The notes below the pieces were generated by a model that ran no database searches, had not been told where the DNA came from, and saw only the letters and a program-made list of their open reading frames with translations. The position numbers and the translations under genes are program-made. From Epichloe hybrida (taxonomy: Eukaryota > Ascomycota > Sordariomycetes > Hypocreales > Clavicipitaceae), in NCBI GenBank assembly GCA_019022495.1, contig JAFEKR010000101.1:1-59431 (forward strand): 59,431 bases of DNA, written 5' to 3'. Positions within the stretch are counted from its first letter, which is position 1. Each line of letters begins with the position of its first letter. Positions 46,206 through 57,128 of this stretch are shown in pieces.

Positions 46206-47896
46206 CCACAAGGACCACCACCCCCAACAAGCCCCCGAGCCAGCAGAGCAACCCGACACGGGTGTTGCCTTGAAGGCGGTGGTTTGTCTTCAGCACACCA
46301 TCTGCTTTGGCCAGAGAGCTTCGTCAACAGCAACAACTCCTACTCCATCGATGCAAGCAGATGAGCCCGCGGGGCATGGTGACTAGATATGGCGGCTGTC
46401 ATTGTCATATCGACAGTGCTCAGACAGAACGTGTAGCTTCCAGCCATGTTCTCTTTCGATGATGAATGAAAATGGCTCGGGCGCACAAGGCTCATCCTCC
46501 ATCCTCTGTCCTCCACTGACAGAAAATTTCACAATAACTTGATCCGTACTCACCTCGACTAGTTGTAGGACTGATATCACAATTCAAAGTTTGACGTGGT
46601 GAGGCTAAAGACCGAAGCCTCTCTCAGAAGATGATTTCTGTTGATGTTTGGAACCCTTTTTCGGACTTTGGGTGTCCAATAAGCGAGGGGGTAGGAGAAG
46701 AGAAAGGAGAACTTTGGGCAGCTTCCAACAAACGCTGCCGAGCCCTGCACATAATTATTTGGAGAAAATGAGGGAGAAGCACAAAAATAGACTCTACGGA
46801 GTACGGATTACATCAAGGGTTAATCCAACAGGCGAAGAAGCACAAGCGGTTGGTGAGTGAGTAACTGCATAAGACGTGGGAACTTGGAAGCCACTCCGTG
46901 ACAAGGCAGGGAACATCAGAACGCCAATGAAGCTTACCAGGGTCCTCTACGGATCGCGCCTCCCATCTTTTGTTTTATTAGCCCGTGGGCGCATGTAAAA
47001 GTGGGGTGCAAGAGGCGGACCGTACACAATGAATGGCATTGGGCTTGGGCTTGGGCTTGGGATGAGGATGGATGGATCCTAATAATATTAATTTAGCCTC
47101 CGTTGGCTGCATCGCTGTGTCCAGTCCGTTTCGGCAACCAATTGGTGGTACAGGAGGCACCTCGGACGAGCTACGAGGTATTATTATCTGGAAATGTCAC
47201 AGAAGACAGAATGCATGATTGACAACGCACTTCGATAGGCTGGCTCGATGAAACAGTCCGCGATGGAGAACTCTAAGATGATTAAGTTTATACTTGCGGG
47301 AGTACATTCGAAAATCCCACTTGGGCGCCCTTTTTATTACATTGAGGAGCGGAGAGAGCGGACGGGTCGCTGGTGTGAGCTCCAGAACTGGGTTCCTGGA
47401 CTCTTGACCCCTCAGTGCCCACCAGTGCTCACCCCACTTCATCAGGGTCCATTACCTCAATGCTGCTCTTATTGACATGGCGTCACCAAAAAAAAAAAAA
47501 AAGGTAAGAGGGCCGGCCATCTGAAGGAGATTCCCCTTCGAATTGCTCCGCACTTTCGTACGTCAACTTTTAAGTTGAGTCTTCATTCAGTATTGACTGG
47601 TTTTTAGTACCAGACCCCTTCACCTTGGCGGGGGGCGCCGGTGGTTTGCCCATTTGTTGCCGACAGGTTCACGAATTCCAGTGCAGGACGTTAGAATTCA
47701 CCGCTTGGGACGGTCGAGCAGCCCGGGCTGATGGTCGTGATGGGTCGTTCGATGACGATATAAAGTCTCTAGTACTTCGCATTTTAAGTCGGAGCATAAT
47801 AGCCGAGCAACCTCCCCACGAGATTGATAGACAATCTGACACAAAGTCAAATCAAGCCTCTCAAGGAGCTCCACTGAAACAGACCGGATCTGAGCA

Positions 47897-47954
47897 TCCC
47901 ATCCATCCGACCATCCGACCATCCGACAATCCGACAATCCGTCAATCCGTCAAT
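47897..47954. repeat. Short tandem repeat (ATCCGACC / ATCCGACA / ATCCGTCA)n
   Basis: Seven units of 8 bp that change stepwise from ATCCGACC through ATCCGACA to ATCCGTCA along the array, a gradient typical of local duplication and mutation. Confidence 0.8.
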
Positions 47955-48299
47955 GGTGCTAGACATATTAGTCCAGTTGTCGTCGCATGTGCTGTGCCCT
48001 ACCTGCATTTTGTGGAAAACACCATGTCGTTTCGTCACTTCCCTTGTTGCCAAAGAGTATTTCCTGGACATCCTAGACAGCCCTCAAAATCCGTGCCGGT
48101 CTCTCGCCCTCTTCGAGCAGCACCCGGCATCCGTCATTTCTCTCACATCGCTCACCGACATTTTGAAAGGCTAGAAGTGGATCGATTCAGGCGTCGATAA
48201 AATTTGGCCGGCCGGGCGATGTAGGGTTTTAAACCAACACCACACAAAACAACAACACACGACGCCGTCCCATCAACTGCGGCAATTACATACTGATAT

Positions 48300-48610
48300 G
48301 GTGCCCGTTGATTTCTAGTCCGTCCGTTTGTGCTACGGTGCCTGAAATCCGTAGATGCGGATCCATCGTCGCCAGCCACGCCCGCCTGCCCCTTTTGGTC
48401 GGCGCTTGGAAAGGGAAAGGTACAAACCCCGCACCGCAGGGTCCTGGCAGACTTGCTCGAATAACTTGTTCAGTTCTTTGATCATGCTGAAACGGAGTTG
48501 AGAATGAGTGCAATCTCTCTGTCCATGCCCCTTCAATATGCTAACAAGAATGACATATTCGACTAAATCGCACATACCTCGTGTACGCAGATGCCAGCCA
48601 TGGCTGCCTC
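48300..48610 (-). pseudogene. Possible enoyl-CoA hydratase/isomerase relic
   Basis: On the - strand, if 48487-48570 is removed as an intron (GTATGT ... TTTCAG), the sequence reads WLASAYTS / MIKELNKLFEQVCQDPAVRG. This resembles the helix and strand of crotonase-fold proteins just before the oxyanion-hole segment. In a different frame shortly after comes GRRAWLATMD, similar to the family's DRAFxAGxD motif. Nothing further continues as an enzyme of about 270 aa. This would be a frameshifted, truncated fragment. The match is by eye and short, so confidence is low. Confidence 0.3.
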
Positions 48611-49249
48611 ACATCACTGTTCGCAAGGCGGCACTTGGGTATATATTTCTGTAGTGTAGCTTGGGTTTTTTTTTTTTTTTTTTTTTTTTTTTCAAATCGT
48701 GGAACTGTCCAGGAGGTAGTGGTACTAACTCTAACACGTTTTGGGCACCTCAGAGCCCGCTACATGTGAAAGCGTGACGTCTAGAAGAAAATGAACTTTT
48801 GGTCCTTGAGGTCCTTGGAATTGGTGTCATAAACATATGAATGTCCCGCACGTTGTTATTCGATGTTGCTTGTCTCGTCGGAGAGACCACTTAAGATACA
48901 GTGTGCCCTCGGGCAAGGTGAAAGGTATCAAGGGCTTGGGTGGAAGAAGCGAGCGAGGAAGTTATGTGCCCACGGGATGGCCTAGATTAGCCCAGAGAGG
49001 AATAACCTATACAGAGTATACGCATTACAAGATCCTTATTATTATGGCTGCCCGAATTTTATTATCGGCATCATAGGCGCAGGGAAAGCGTCGGTATCCG
49101 CCCGGGCTAACTATTATCCGCTTCCGTTTTTTTTTTTTTTACTAACTGACGATTTGACCGATTTGACGATTTAACCGATTTGACGATTTAACCGATTTGA
49201 CGATTTGACTGACTAACCTGCCCCCCCCCCCCACCCTAGAACCCGGCGG
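48611..49249. other. Gene-free spacer with T runs and an 8/16-bp repeat
   Basis: Contains a T tract of about 27 bases (about 48666-48692), another near 49128-49140, and a tandem array at 49146-49216 built from GACGATTT and GACCGATTT/AACCGATTT units. No gene. Confidence 0.55.
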
Positions 49250-50240
49250 ACAAGAGAGGCAGAAAAAAATTTCTTAACTAGTTACTAAAGAGTATTTCGC
49301 GTCTAACTAATTAGAAGAGATATCTTAATAAGATAGCTTTATTTTAATAAAGGGAAAGTAAGAAGCTTTGCTTTACCCTCTTGCCCTTGCATTGCACGCA
49401 AAACTTAGGCGAAGCTCCGCTTTCCCTAAAATCCGTATTTAACCTTAGTTGTTTTCCTAGCTCGCAAACTATGATAGACTTATCCCACCATAACTAGCTG
49501 GTGTTAGGGCCGCAGATACAAACAAGACTTTACTAGTCACTGCCCTTTTATGTAAACCAGCCTAGCAATGAGACGGAGGTCTAGCGTGGCCGAGCGAATG
49601 GAAAGCCCCGTGGCTCCTACAATATAGGTGTCAATTGTACAAGTTATAGGGACTGGTACAATGCGTATTCTTTTGCTATGGCGCAATGGGATCGGGAACA
49701 TCACCTGTACGGTGGCGCAGACACCCGCGATTAGCCCTGTGGGCTAGACCGTAACAGCTCTTCATGGATTGGTGGCCGACGAATTGTCCTGGTTATTTCC
49801 CTCAGCTCACTGCGTGGGTAATCTGACCGAATTTAGATCACGGGATGTGAGCTAAAATCAATAGGTCTAGAAAGACAGAGCTAGAGGGTATAAGGAGATG
49901 CTAAAGACTTCAAAGGCTACTAAGGCTTAGAGGGAGTTAGGTTTATCTATAGAATTAAGTTAGGGCGTGAGATAGGTAAAAGTATTACTAGGGATTAAAG
50001 CCTTGTAAAGAAAATACCTATTCCCTAGGCCACCCTAGTAAGACCCTTTTACTCGAGTAGTCAGTATCCTGTGATACCAATAGGATAAGACCCTCTAGTA
50101 TAAGGGAAGATATAGGTAATGTTATCTAGTAAGAGAGAAGGTAGCAAATGCCCTTTTAGAAGCTTATAACAAAGCTAGATATTTTAGAGTAGATCTAAAT
50201 TAGAGGAGGCTGACTTGAGCGGTGTTCTAGCCTAGGATAG
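49250..50240. repeat. TpA-rich island, RIP-like mutated repeat relic
   Basis: This kilobase differs sharply from its neighbours. From 49861 to 50160 I count about 43 TpA dinucleotides in 300 bases but only about 13 CpA plus TpG. That is the pattern left by repeat-induced point mutation (CpA to TpA) in fungi. The middle (about 49560-49830) is less mutated and contains GC-richer stretches. No reverse transcriptase, transposase or other coding motif could be read. The element type is unknown. Confidence 0.55.
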
Positions 50241-50435
50241 GAGCTGATGTTGTGGATTTATGCTCGTCCCCCACCAAGCCAAGCCGCGTGAAGTGCCCGC
50301 TAATCGTCCCCCTCCCTCCTCTGCCGGGGAAGGTGCGGTCACCCCACCACACCATACATAAAAATCCCTGCTGCAGAGAGGAGTGGGGGCTCTGTTTGCT
50401 TCTTTATTCATCCTTGCCTCACGGTGATAGACACG

Positions 50436-53400
50436 ATGCCGCTGGTGGACGATGGCTTCGAGGCCCTGTTGGAGCCCTTCTACAATGGCAAGAAGCTCAC
50501 AGATCCTGTGAATACCAAGGAAGACAAATTTCAGCTTCTACCCGCGTTTCTCAAAGTCAAGGGTGTGTATCGCAATCTCTCCAAACCTCAGTGAGCTACC
50601 TTTTTGCTTACGACGGCAATCATGCTGACCGTGTCTCGTGTGTTTTTGCACTAGGTCTTGTAAAACAGTATGCGCGACTCAGTTCCTTCCCAGAAGCACA
50701 GAAATTTTGCTTGCGACCAAATTGCTGACTCCCAACAACCGACAGGCACATCGACTCATACAACTTCTTTGTGGAACAAGAGATCAAGGATATTGTTCGC
50801 GCGAACCGAACGATCCGAAGCGATGTCGACAGCAATTTCTGGCTAGAGTATGTTTCTTTTCAGCAACGTCATTGTGTTGGACCTCCGAGAAGCTAACCAG
50901 GTGCTCTACCTTCGCAGCTTCACCGACATCCGCGTCGACCGCCCGCGACGCCAGGATCACAATGATGCCAAGTCGCGAACTGAAGTCACTCCTATGGAGT
51001 GTCGACTCCGAGACATGACATATGCTGCTCCTATTGTCGTGGATATCCAGTACATCAGAGACAAGCAGAAGATTATTCGCAAGAACGTTCCGCTGGGTCG
51101 AATGCCTGTCATGCTCAAGAGCTCTAAATGCAGACTAAGCGGTGCTAATAACGCACAAATGGAGGCCATGAACGAATGCCCACTTGATCCTGGGGGTTAC
51201 TTCATCATCAATGGTACAGAAAAGGTCATATTGATTCAGGAACAACTCAGCAAAAATCGTGTCATCGTGGAAGCCGATGAAAAGAACAACATTGTCTCCG
51301 CCTCCGTCACCAGTTCGACACATGAACGAAAGTCAAAGACATACGTCACACTGAAGAAGGATAGAATTATTATGACACACAATGTCTTGGTGGAGGGAAT
51401 TCCGATTGTCATCGTTCTCAAAGCCCTTGGCGGGTTGTCAGATTACGAGATCATGCAACTGGTGGCTGGCTCGGATGGACGTTACCAAGATGAGTTTGTC
51501 ATTAATTTTGACGAGGCAGCCCGGGCCGGCGTTTTCACGCAGCATCAGGCTTTGGAATACATTGGCGCCAGAGTAAAGATGGGATCGAGAAGGACCATGT
51601 TTGGTCCTCAAGTCCGTCGAAATCACGTTGAAGAAGGTCTTGACGCTCTTGCCAACCTCATCATTGCTCATGTGCCCATCGAGGGCTTGGATTTCTATCC
51701 CAAGGCCATCTATGTCTCCATGATGACGAGACGAGTTCTGATGGCTTCCCAGAACCCCAAGCTCGTAGATGACAGAGATTTCGTGGGTAACAAACGGCTG
51801 GAACTTGCCGGTCAACTCTTGTCTCTGCTGTTCGAAGATTTGTTCAAGAAATTTATGAGCGAGGTCAAGATGTCGATTGACAAATTCCTAAAGAAGAACA
51901 ACCGCGCGGTGCCACTAGATGCTGTGCACATGATTAGCAATCATGCCAACAGTATCGGATTCGGCATCAACCGGTCTATTCAGACTGGAAACTGGACTGT
52001 GAAGCGTTTCAACATGAACAGAGCCGGTGTCACCCACGTACTGAGTCGACTGAGCTACATCAGTGCTTTGGGAATGATGACCCGAATCAGCTCACAGTTT
52101 GAGAAGACGCGCAAAGTTTCTGGCCCACGTGCTCTTCAACCGTCGCAGTGGGGTATGCTCTGCCCTTCAGATACTCCTGAAGGTGAAGCCTGCGGTCTGG
52201 TCAAGAACTTGGCTCTCATGACACACATTACAACCAAAGCCGACGAAGAGCCAGTCAAGCGGTGGATATTCACTCTGGACACGGGCGTCGAGCCCGTCCG
52301 AAACTTTTCTGGTGCTGAAATGCATCGTGAAGGCGCATATATTATCTACTTAAATGGTACACCATTAGCCCTGTCAAGATATCCCAAGAGATTTGCCTCC
52401 AAGTTCCGCGCCATGCGACGAAGAGGCTGGATATCACCTTTTGTCAGTATCAACCTCAACTCTTACTTCAATGCTGTGCACATTGCCACCGACGAAGGCC
52501 GGATTTGTCGGCCCTACATTATTGTCAAGAACGGGAAGCAAAAGCTCAAGGATGAACACCTTCGCCTTTTGCAGCTTGGTAAAGCCTCATTTGACGACTT
52601 CTTGACAAAGGGTGTTGTCGAGTATCTAGATGTGAATGAGGAGCAGGACGCACTCGTCACCCTTTACGAAGAAGACATCACCCAAAGTACAACACACTTG
52701 GAGATCGAACCGTTCACGATCCTCGGAGCCGTGGCCGGTCTCATTCCTTTTCCCCATCACAACCAATCCCCCAGAAATACGTACCAATGCGCCATGGGCA
52801 AGCAAGCCATAGGAGCTATTGCGTACAACCAATTCAACAGAATTGACACGCTACTCTACACTCTAGTCTATCCACAACGACCCATGGTTATCACCAAGAC
52901 CATTCAACTTGTCCACTATGATAAACTCCCAGCAGGTCACAACGCCACCGTTGTCGTCATGTCATACTCTGGATACGATATCGAAGATGCCCTTGTGCTG
53001 AACAAGGCGTCCATCGACAGAGGTTTCGGCCGCTGTCAGGTCTTCCGCAAGTACACCACAGAGCTGCAAAAGTACCCCAACGGCAGGCGAGAGCGCATCG
53101 GAGACCCCGTGAATATACAGGACGGCGGTCCAGCGCGTCGCGAGCCGAAGTACGAAGCTCTGGATAACGATGGTCTGGCTACGGTCGGCTATCGAGTCAA
53201 GCACGGCGAGGTCATGGTGAAGAAGGAGACGCCTCTGGATCTAACGACCACGGGCATTGGCCTCGATCGCGGCCCAAGCGAATACCGTGATTCAGCTGTA
53301 TCCTATCGCATACCGGACCCCGCCTACATCGACAAGGTGATGATCTCTCAAACAGAAAAGGACACGACTGTCATCAAGGTGCAGACCCGGCAGACGCGTC

Positions 53401-54149
53401 GACCCGAACTCGGAGACAAGTTCTCTTCTCGCCACGGGCAAAAGGGCGTCGTCGGCATCATTGTCGACCAAGAAGATATGCCGTTTGCCGACAACGGCCT
53501 ATGCCCCGACATTATCATGAACCCCCACGGTTTCCCGTCCCGAATGACGGTGGGTAAACTGCTGGAATGCCTGACGGGCAAAGCATCCATCCTCGACGGC
53601 CGTCCCGATTACGGCTTCGGAGATGCTTTCAGGTCCCATCCAGTCAAAGACATGGGCCAAGTCCTTCTCGATCACGGCTTCTCATGGGAAGGCAAAGACT
53701 ACTTCACCTCTGGTCTCACAGGCGAGCCGCTGGAGGCATATATCTTCAACGGGCCAATCTACTACCAGCGCCTCAAGCACATGGTGCAAGACAAGATGCA
53801 TTCTCGTTCGCGCGGACCCCGCGCCATTCTCACCAGACAGCCGACGGAGGGGAGATCCCGAGACGGTGGTCTCCGTCTCGGAGAGATGGAGCGCGACTGC
53901 CTGATCGCCTACGGCGCTTCGCAGCTCCTCCTCGAACGTCTCATGTTGAGCTCGGACGGCACCAATGTGGACATATGCCAGCAGTGCGGACTGTTCGGCT
54001 TCAAGGGGTATTGCAATACTTGTAAGAGCACGAGACAGGTGACGCAGATGCAGATGCCGTACGCTGCCAAGCTGCTAGTCCAGGAGCTGATTAGCATGAA
54101 TGTCGGTGTGCGGTTACAGCTGGAGGATGAATTTCCTCATCCGCGCTGA
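50436..54149 (+). CDS. RPC2: RNA polymerase III second-largest subunit RPC2
   Basis: Catalytic-core subunit of RNA polymerase III, which makes tRNA and 5S rRNA in the nucleus. Exons are 50436-50562, 50655-50667 (a 13-nt microexon), 50746-50847 and 50918-54149, with introns of 92, 78 and 70 nt, giving 1157 aa against 1149 in yeast Ret1. The junctions read [21 protein letters not shown] and [14 protein letters not shown], which are Pol III-type rather than Pol II. Also seen are [41 protein letters not shown]-like [45 protein letters not shown], and a C-terminal zinc site [16 protein letters not shown] followed by [15 protein letters not shown]. The frame is intact over 3.2 kb. It sits between a RIP-like island and a small inverted-repeat element. 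Confidence 0.96.
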
Positions 54150-54623
54150 GCGTCTAGTACCAGCGCTAAGCATCTAGTACTAGACACCTCCTTGGAGCCA
54201 GTAAGGCTACACTTTCGTACCGACCGGGGTGTTAGACTAATCAGAAGAATCAGGTTTAAAGGTACTTCTTGCTCTATACTAATTCATACTATATAATATA
54301 TCCCAATAAACCTTTAAGTTATAAAGAGCTTTATCTAGCGTTCAACGTTTCTAAGCTAGACCAGAAGTCACTCAAGGTCACCCCCTCGTGCAAGCGGAAA
54401 GAAGTGGGTCGGTACGAAATTGTAGTCTTAGCTTCCGATGACGCACGTCAAGAACCCCGCAGTGTAAACCATTCGTGCTATAGGCGGTTAGAACAAAGAA
54501 ATATGTATTCAATTCATGTTTAACATTGGTGAACAGTACCAAAGATTTTTTTTTCGTACGTTCCCCAAGGCATCCCAATTCAACGCACCCCAAGAGACAT
54601 TTTTTTTATCCCAAAATGGATGT

Positions 54624-54660
<37 letters not shown>

Positions 54661-54675
54661 AGCAACAAACGGCCT
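54150..54675. other. Short convergent intergenic region
   Basis: It lies between RPC2 (+) and the RAD57-like gene (-) and holds the inverted-repeat element described separately plus a T run of about 32 bases (about 54627-54658). No coding region seen. Confidence 0.5.
54192..54440. mobile_element. Putative MITE-like element with terminal inverted repeats
   Basis: The arm at 54202-54225 (core TTTCGTACCGACC) and the arm at 54407-54430 (core GGTCGGTACGAAA) are inverted copies with two mismatches in 24 bases, one of them a G/A transition. Weaker similarity extends about 10 bases further out on both sides. The 181-nt interior is TpA-rich and non-coding. Size, inverted repeats and lack of genes fit a miniature inverted-repeat element that has been RIP-mutated. 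No target-site duplication could be fixed. Confidence 0.4.
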
Positions 54676-55093
54676 TCACCCCGGGACATGAAGGACTCTC
54701 TTTTTGGGCTGTACGCTCCGAACGCCGCCCACAAAAACCTCGAATTCCATGGCCCCCTCTAGTCCCTGTTCTGAAGCAGCAGCGTGACTAGCAAAAACGA
54801 CCTTCATCCATCTTCGCCAGTTTCTCAGGGTGGCGCCGACCTCGACGCCATCGTCTGCCTCTATCGGTGCAATCATCTGCCGTGGTCGTCCATACACGGG
54901 TCCCTTGAGAAGGGCTATCCGACAGGATATCTGGGTCGACCACACGAGTCCCAAGCTTGGCGTCTTCAGGGCACGATTCGAACGGGCATCGTCTCCCCAG
55001 CCGGTGAACCAGCGCTGCTGATGGTCTAGTCGCAGAGCCGGATGCGCGGGAGGTTGGTCGTCGGGAAAAGAAAACGGCAAGGGCAAGGGCACG

Positions 55094-55125
<32 letters not shown>

Positions 55126-56151
55126 CAGAGCGCTCTGCAGGGTTGGCGGAGGGGGCGGCGCCATGCTTCTCGAGGCAAGGGGACTTTCTTGCGGTACGCC
55201 TGCGCTTCCCGCGCGGCGTGTGGGAAGCGCTCTTGGTATGGCGGGCGATGCGAACCGGTCGGCGACCTGGTTCGCCACCACGACGGCAACATGGTGACGC
55301 CGTGCCAGGTTTCTGAGCAGGGCGCCTGTGCGGACGAGCGCGGCACTCCGCGCGGCCATGTTGGAGCCATACGAGGAGCTGCTTCTTTCGAACTCGGCGC
55401 GGTAGTTGGCGGCCACGGAGTCGATGACGACGAGTCCGATGTTGTGGCGGGAGAGGAGCACGGGGACCTGATACTCGAGGATGTGGTCCTGGGATTCAAG
55501 GTCCGGCGTGGCTGTGCTGAGGATGTTGTCGAGGGAAGGACGGCGGGAGGCATCGACGCCCTGGAGGGTCTGGTTGGAGGAGAGGATCTGGGAGAGACGA
55601 CGGGTGGCGAGGCCGGACTCGGTGGATATGTAGAGAGCCTTCTTGGAGAGGCCATGCGGAGGGGGTAGTTGGACGGCGAGACAGAGCGTCAGAAGAAACT
55701 GGGTCTTGCCGGCGCCGGATTCACCGGTGATTTCGGTGATGGAGGAGGTCGGGATGCCGCCGGCGAGGGAGGCGTCGAGGGGGCCATCCAGGGTACTGAT
55801 GCGAGACGGCGGCCGTGATGGCGCGTCTTCTCCTCCTTCTTCTGGTGATGAACCTTCTGGCGATGGATCCCGTCGTCCGTCTCCCTCGTCAGGCCGCACG
55901 CCTCGGTTCACAGCTCCACGACTGGATCGTTCCAGGGGAAGTTGAGGTATCAGGTCATCTGACAATGATGCCTGGACGGCGGCTACAAGTCTCTTCAAGT
56001 CCAGCAGTGGGAGATGGGTCTGCTTGGCGATATCTGCCGGGTGCAGCGCCAGCAAGTCGGTTGTCGATAGGCGGTGCTGCTCGATTGTGGGAAGGAGCGC
56101 AGCAAAGGCGGCCTGGGGAAAGGTGGGCAGAATGCTGAGTAAGTCTGTCAT
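54676..56151 (-). CDS. RAD57: RAD57/XRCC3-like RecA-family recombination mediator
   Basis: Rad51 paralogue that helps load Rad51 on single-stranded DNA in homologous recombination. Single exon, 491 aa. An N-terminal helical region (residues 1-70) is followed by a disordered linker. The RecA core begins at RISTLDGPLDASLAGG, with Walker A GESGAGKT at residues 143-150. KKALYISTESGLATRRL follows, then Walker B LVVID at 240-244. Next come YRAEFE and ALLRNLARRHHVAVVVANQV, typical of Rad57. A run of about ten serines near residue 345, encoded by a GAC-type trinucleotide repeat, is inserted in the loop before RWFTGWGDD and LGLVWSTQISCRIALLK. The frame is intact. XRCC3 naming would be equally valid. 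Confidence 0.9.
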
Positions 56152-57128
56152 GGGCTATGCCATCGCTTGTGTCGCGAGTGCGAGTGAATGAGGCGCGAAG
56201 AAGAAACGCGTCTCGCTTGCATGTCTTTCTGTCTGTGTGTCGTAAGTAATAATAATGAGGTGGAGGTGGAGGTGGAGGTGGAGGTGGAGGTGGGGGGCGA
56301 CTTTTTGACATGGGAATTATTAATAAATTGATGAGACTTGAGACTGCAGACCCCGTGAACAGTGAACACCGACCGCCAGCTACCCTGGATGACGCGGGCG
56401 AAATGGGGTCTCACGTGCGTGTGCCATTGACGCCGTCGCACGGGGATAACTAAACGCGCATCCGTCAAAAGTGAATATGCATCCGCCGCTTTTCCTAATT
56501 TATTTTTAGAGGTCCCGCTTGTATATCTTCCTACTAACTTAAAATGATAAGATTTGCAGCGAAGATACGGAGTATTAAGTCTAAAGAATCATAAACATTG
56601 GCTACACAAGGCACACAAGTTACACAGCGCGGAGAAATGCACCCTCCTTTACTCCTCGTCGGGGTGTCTGCTGGCGCGGCGAAATACGTCGAGGTCATTC
56701 AGCTTCTGCAAGCCACAGTCCACAATCCCCTCGGCAGCAGCTCTAATTTCTCAAGAACCTGCCGATACTCGTGCGGCTGGTTCAAGGCTGACTGGAAAGC
56801 ACCCAGGGTCCGGGGGCTTTGATGATTCTTGCCGTGTCACTGAGCAATGAGAGAGGCAGAGGCAATCCGTCGGTCCTTGGTCCATGTTGTTTGTTGCCCT
56901 CAGGCCCCACGACAATGCGGCTCATCAATCCACCCAGGAAGGTCATGTCTTTTTGGTTTCTGACTCTGACTCTGACTCTGATCCCTCTTTTGCATCTTTT
57001 CATCCATCGGCCTTTTTGTTGAGAGCAGAACAAGTCGAGTGAGTAGTCGCCGACTCACTCTCCAGCCGCCGTTGGACCCGGCTCTCACACAACCGACAAA
57101 GCATTGACAAGAGCATCAGCCATCAGCC
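56152..57128. other. Divergent promoter region, RAD57-like (-) and surface protein (+)
   Basis: Holds a (GGAGGT)n repeat at 56261-56293 just upstream of the RAD57-like start and a TACGGAGTA at 56566-56574. No gene supported. Confidence 0.5.

Larger units (their letters stand above)
45828..48285. other. Gene-free region upstream of the PUF gene
   Basis: No gene supported. A 9-bp minisatellite lies at 46135-46205 and an 8/9-bp repeat at 47897-47954. TACGGAGTACGGATTA occurs at 46795-46810, and a (GGGCTT)n run at about 47039-47060. The first part should be promoter and 5' UTR of the PUF gene. Confidence 0.5.
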
